DNA from: Starkeya sp. ORNL1
GTDB lineage: Bacteria > Pseudomonadota > Alphaproteobacteria > Rhizobiales > Xanthobacteraceae
Length of the DNA: 64,000 bases
Reading direction: 5' to 3'
NCBI RefSeq assembly: GCF_012971745.1
Contig: NZ_CP048834.1
Location: forward strand, 6,209,001-6,273,000
Shown: piece by piece, positions 60,793 to 64,000 of the stretch
How positions within the stretch are numbered: the first letter of the stretch is position 1
How the letters are laid out: each line of letters begins with the position of its first letter
Notes under the pieces: generated by a model
What the model was told of the DNA's origin: nothing
Seen by the model: the letters and a program-made list of their open reading frames with translations, nothing else
Database searches by the model: none
Made by a program: the position numbers and the translations under genes

Positions 60793-61872
60793 ATGCTTGA
60801 GAACAGAGAGATCGAAGATCACTTCCGGGAGCCAGACTTGAAGCTGCTTCTGCTCCTGGAGGGCCGGCTTGGTCACATCAACCAGGTCGAGGGCCTCGCC
60901 ATGGTCATCGGACGGTCGACGCCGGTCGAACTCGAGCGGCTCGTGGTGCGGCGTTCCCGCTTCGCCCATGAGGATGTCCGCAAATTGGTCATGCGGTATC
61001 TCGCGCCGGAGCCGGTGCGGTGGCTGCGCCGGCTCTATGGCATCGACACCGCGCTGGTGCGGCGCCCGGACATCGTCATCGGCTCGGGTCAGGTCACCAT
61101 AGCGGCGGGCATCCTGCTTGCGCGCCACTTCAAGGCGCCGCTGGTGTTTTCCGGAGCTGTCGAGGGGTACGACACCCGCGACGTCGCGCTCCAGCTGGTC
61201 AACTCGCGGCGGCGAGCAAGCGAGCCGCGCTCGACCTATGCACCGATACCCTCGCTCATCGATCCGGATACGCTGCCGGCGCCGCGCCGTCTTGCCGCAC
61301 CGTCCGACCTTGCCGGCGCCGACATCGCGCTTCTCGTCGGCGGCACCGCCTACCGGCGCCGCTATGAGGCAGCGGAATGGGAGGCGTTGGAACGCCTGGT
61401 GCGTGAGGTCGCGGCACAGTTCGGCGTGCGCTGGCGTGTCGGCACGTCGCCGCGTACCCCGGCTGAGGTGAGTGACCGCCTTGGTGCGATGCACATGCGT
61501 GGGGAGATCGCCGACTTCCTCGATTTCCGCGCCGCGGGCGCTGGCTCGGCGCACGCCTTGTTCCGAGCCGACGCGATGGTCGTCACGGCGGATTCGACGA
61601 GCATGCTGGCGGAAGGGCTGGCGGCGAGGCGGCCGGTCGTCGCCCTGAAATCCACGCGGGTGCACAAGCATTATGCCGACGAGGTGATCGCGGCCATGGC
61701 CGGGCCAAGCCTTGCCGTCCTGCCGCTCGCGGACGTCACCGCCGGGCAGTTCGCCGAGACGCTGCTGGGCCTGGAAGCGCCACGGCTCGATGCACGCGAT
61801 CTCATCGCGGCGGCGCTCGCTCCAATCGTGAAACAGGCGCGGGACGTTTCCCGTGGGCAGGGACAATCGTGA
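60793..61872 (+). CDS. ELM1/GT-fold family protein (putative glycosyltransferase)
   Basis: A 359-residue member of the family named after mitochondrial fission ELM1. Evidence: LLLEGRLGHINQVEGLAMVI at the start, PDIVIGSGQVTIAAGILLAR, VGGTAYRRRY and the C-terminal VVTADSTSMLAEGLAARRPV, a GT-B-like nucleotide-sugar end. Bacterial members sit in lipopolysaccharide-core loci and are thought to be glycosyltransferases. Its stop overlaps the next start (TGATG), and together with the next two genes it suggests envelope-glycan assembly. Confidence 0.8.
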   Translation: MLENREIEDHFREPDLKLLLLLEGRLGHINQVEGLAMVIGRSTPVELERLVVRRSRFAHEDVRKLVMRYLAPEPVRWLRRLYGIDTALVRRPDIVIGSGQVTIAAGILLARHFKAPLVFSGAVEGYDTRDVALQLVNSRRRASEPRSTYAPIPSLIDPDTLPAPRRLAAPSDLAGADIALLVGGTAYRRRYEAAEWEALERLVREVAAQFGVRWRVGTSPRTPAEVSDRLGAMHMRGEIADFLDFRAAGAGSAHALFRADAMVVTADSTSMLAEGLAARRPVVALKSTRVHKHYADEVIAAMAGPSLAVLPLADVTAGQFAETLLGLEAPRLDARDLIAAALAPIVKQARDVSRGQGQS

Positions 61873-62714
61873 TGGTGGCCATCGTCTGCATAAAATGGGG
61901 TACGTCCTACCCTGCCGACGACGTGAACATCCTCTATCAAGGGGTGAAGGACCATATAAGCGGGCCGTTCCGCTTCCTCTGCCTGACCGACAATGCGGCG
62001 GGCTTGCGCGAGGAGGTCGAGGTGCTCGATCTGCCGGCGACGGGGGGCCTTTCTCTCCGCTGGAGAGGATGCTGGCCGAAGCTCGCAATGTTCAAGCGCG
62101 GCGTGCTCGATGGTGTCGACCTGGCGCTCTATCTCGATCTCGACGTGGTGATCGTCGGCTCGCTCGACCCGATCGTCGATCATGTGCGCGACAATGCTGG
62201 CCTTCATATATTGCGCGAATGGAACCCGACGATCTGGAACCTGGTGCCGTTGAACTGGCGCCCCGACCGTGGCGGCCAGAGCTCGATGGTGGCGTGGCGT
62301 CCGGGCGAGCAGGACCATCTGTTCGACGACGTCGTCGCCGACCCGGAGCCGGCCTACAGGCAATGGCGGAACGACCAGCGCTACATCAGGCAGAAGGCGC
62401 ACGGCGCACACTATTTCCCGCCGGACTTCTGCATCAGCTTCCGCCGCCACTGCGTCTGGCACTACCCCCTGAACCTCATATTCCGCAGGGTGAAGAAGCC
62501 TGAGGGGCCGGCCGTCGTCGTGTTCCATGGCAGGCCGAAGCCGAGCGACCTGACGCGCGACGACCAGTCACGATGGGGGACCAAGTATCGATACGGCTTC
62601 GGCCCGGTCGACTGGGTCAAGGCCTATTGGCGCCGCGGGCTCGACGCCGCGAAGAACGTCCGGGCGCCCGCCGACCTCGATGATCACGGACGCGCCCGCC
62701 ACATCTCCTCATAG
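61872..62714 (+). CDS. Glycosyltransferase, GT8-like
   Basis: A 280-residue soluble protein starting VAIVCIKWGTSYPADDVNIL. LYLDLDVVIVGSLDPIVDHV contains the DxD motif in a GT-A setting, as in family GT8/GT77-like enzymes; WNPTIWNLVPLNWR and HGAHYFPPDFCISFRRHCV follow. Such proteins add a sugar to lipopolysaccharide core or a capsule. Donor and acceptor are unknown. It is translationally coupled to the upstream gene. Its last 31 bases overlap the convergent GT4 gene. Confidence 0.75.
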   Translation: MVAIVCIKWGTSYPADDVNILYQGVKDHISGPFRFLCLTDNAAGLREEVEVLDLPATGGLSLRWRGCWPKLAMFKRGVLDGVDLALYLDLDVVIVGSLDPIVDHVRDNAGLHILREWNPTIWNLVPLNWRPDRGGQSSMVAWRPGEQDHLFDDVVADPEPAYRQWRNDQRYIRQKAHGAHYFPPDFCISFRRHCVWHYPLNLIFRRVKKPEGPAVVVFHGRPKPSDLTRDDQSRWGTKYRYGFGPVDWVKAYWRRGLDAAKNVRAPADLDDHGRARHISS

Positions 62715-63769
62715 ACCGCATTGATGCGGGCGGCTTCGCGTTCGATGGAGAATTCCTCCACCACGTGCCGGCGCGCGGCCTCGGCCATGGCGTCGCGCGT
62801 CGACTCGTCCATGTCCATCAGCTTCGCGATGGCAGCGGTGAGGGCAGGGCCGTCATCGACCGGGACGAGGTAGCCGGTCTCGCCATCCTTCACCAGGTCC
62901 GGCGCGGCGCCGGATCTGGCGGCGGCGACGGGCGTGCCGCTCGCCATGGCTTCCAGCGGGACCAAGCCGTAGCCCTCGAAGCGCGCCGGTATGACGGCGA
63001 CCGAGAGGCAGCGGAACCAGTCGGCCATGCGCTTGATCGGCTGTTCGCCGAGGATCAGGATCCGGCTCTCCAGCCCGGCGGCGGCGATGCGGCGCTTCAA
63101 CCCGTCGAGGAAGGGCTGCTCCGTCGGGGTCGAAAGCCCGATGACCACCGCAGTCCAGTCGGGGTGGCGGGGCAGCAATTCGACCATCGCTTCCACGAAC
63201 AGGTCCTGCCCCTTCTGGTGGCGCACGCGGCCGAACACGCCGATGCCGTGGCGGCCGGGCAGGCCGGTCGCGCGCCACGCCGCGGCGCGGTCAGGCGCCG
63301 GATGGAAGCGCTGGGTGTCGACGCCGTGCATGATGATGGTCGAGGCGCGATCGAGATAGGAGGCGGCCTGCGGCGAGGTGGCTATGACGGCGTCCATGCG
63401 CGCGATGAGGACGCGCAGGAACCGTCCGTGCCGCTTCTGCGCGGCCGAGGTGAACAGCAGGCGCACCGGCTGGCGCAACACGTCGCGCAGCATGATGCCG
63501 AATAACATTTCGATATCGCGGCGGGCATGCCAGATGCGCCAGCGGCGCCCATCCGGCCGGTGCCAGGCACCGCGCCAGAAGTCGCCCCATGAGATTTGCG
63601 GGACAGTGTCGGGGAGCCGCGGGCCGAGGGCGCGGATGCCGATGTGCCGCGCCTGTGCCGGCACCAGGGCGATGACGGTGGCGACGACGCCCGAGAAGCG
63701 ACGCTTGAAGCTGGGCGCTATGACTTCGACGGAAGCGAGGTCGACAGGGCCGCCGCCGGGCTCTTGCAT
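62684..63769 (-). CDS. Glycosyltransferase family 4, LpcC-like (LPS core)
   Basis: A 361-residue GT-B enzyme. The acceptor-side N-terminal domain leads to VDTQRFHPAPDRAAAWRATG, IGVFGRVRHQKGQDLFVEAM (start of the donor domain), LILGEQPIKRMADWFRCLSV and the GT4 signature PARFEGYGLVPLEAMASGTP with E-x7-E. The sequence is close to LpcC-type mannosyltransferases that extend the inner LPS core in Rhizobiales. It is convergent with the GT8-like gene, so the three genes make an envelope-glycan cluster. Confidence 0.85.
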   Translation of the reverse strand: MQEPGGGPVDLASVEVIAPSFKRRFSGVVATVIALVPAQARHIGIRALGPRLPDTVPQISWGDFWRGAWHRPDGRRWRIWHARRDIEMLFGIMLRDVLRQPVRLLFTSAAQKRHGRFLRVLIARMDAVIATSPQAASYLDRASTIIMHGVDTQRFHPAPDRAAAWRATGLPGRHGIGVFGRVRHQKGQDLFVEAMVELLPRHPDWTAVVIGLSTPTEQPFLDGLKRRIAAAGLESRILILGEQPIKRMADWFRCLSVAVIPARFEGYGLVPLEAMASGTPVAAARSGAAPDLVKDGETGYLVPVDDGPALTAAIAKLMDMDESTRDAMAEAARRHVVEEFSIEREAARINAVYEEMWRARP

Positions 63770-63823
63770 GCATTCATCCCCGCGGCCTTGATCATCAGGT
63801 CGGCGCCGCGGCGGAACCCATAC

Positions 63824-64000
63824 TCAGAACGGCAGCGCAACGCCACCCGTGAGGGTGTGCTGCTGCGCGCTCTGGGCGATGTCGCCCTTGTATTTCAGCG
63901 AGGTGCGCCAGCCCGAGGTGAAGGCGGCATCGAAGCCGGCCTGCACCACCAGCGAATCCTCGGCGATCGGCATGCCCGCCACGGCGAAGGATTCGCCGTC
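63824..64000 (-). CDS. Autotransporter-type outer-membrane beta-barrel, C-terminal end (cut by window)
   Basis: The last 58 or so residues read on the minus strand: alternating strands (DSLVVQAGFDAAFTSGWRTS, LKYKGDIAQSAQQHTLTGGV) and the final residue Phe (ALPF). The amphipathic beta strands and terminal Phe are the hallmark of outer-membrane barrels inserted by BamA. The rest lies outside the window, so passenger and function cannot be judged. Confidence 0.65.
   Translation of the reverse strand, partial: DGESFAVAGMPIAEDSLVVQAGFDAAFTSGWRTSLKYKGDIAQSAQQHTLTGGVALPF

Overview
The window looks like a high-GC alphaproteobacterial chromosome, probably Hyphomicrobiales (Xanthobacteraceae/Ancylobacter-like). 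The basis is the gene content: an Lrp - trxB - LsrB/VtlR neighbourhood, DUF992 and DUF2380 secreted proteins, ELM1-type and LpcC-like glycosyltransferases, and intergenic hairpin repeats of a rhizobial style. This placement is inference; no rRNA or marker search was possible.

Region 1 (1-13.5 kb) is a patchwork. It starts with the end of an MFS transporter and a DUF982 gene. An orphan 34-codon gene with a lasso-RiPP-type leader follows, with its own palindrome and terminator. Next come a VHL-beta-like secreted protein, a chimeric gene remnant, a GNAT acetyltransferase, a DUF4239 protein, an AaeB/AaeX/AaeA-type efflux operon (4943-8198), an MFS pump and a split chromate transporter. Several gene-end remnants occur twice here, which points to repeated recombination.

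Region 2 (13.5-19.2 kb) is a catabolic operon: Fe3+/2-aminoethylphosphonate-type ABC importer (binding protein, two-domain permease, ATPase), an amidohydrolase and an HpcH/HpaI aldolase.

Region 3 (19232-41622) is a genomic island of about 22.4 kb inserted at the 3' end of a CAU-anticodon tRNA (41606-41681, minus). The 18-bp end of the tRNA is repeated at 19232-19249, and a tyrosine integrase sits beside the tRNA. The main cargo is a class 1 DISARM-type anti-phage locus: drmD, drmMI, then an HTH-metalloprotease gene and a PIN-like gene, then drmA and drmB. No drmC is visible. A perfect inverted repeat lies just before the HTH-protease gene and may split the locus into an early (helicase + methylase) and a controlled late (PIN, drmA, drmB) unit. 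The rest of the island holds a serine recombinase, phage tape-measure debris, truncated genes, small hypothetical genes and a probable DNA-binding protein. The palindrome TGCAACnnGTTGCA recurs across the island.

Region 4 (41.6-64 kb) is mostly ordinary core chromosome: SIMPL protein, lipid kinase, a glycine-rich collagen-like secreted protein, SemiSWEET, DUF486, PQQ-type sugar dehydrogenase, GST, aspartate aminotransferase, two tandem DUF992 proteins, an EF-G-like GTPase, MsrP, a Kef-type antiporter, a likely small RNA on the minus strand near 57.2 kb, DUF2380, LsrB, TrxB, Lrp, three envelope glycosyltransferase genes and the end of an autotransporter.
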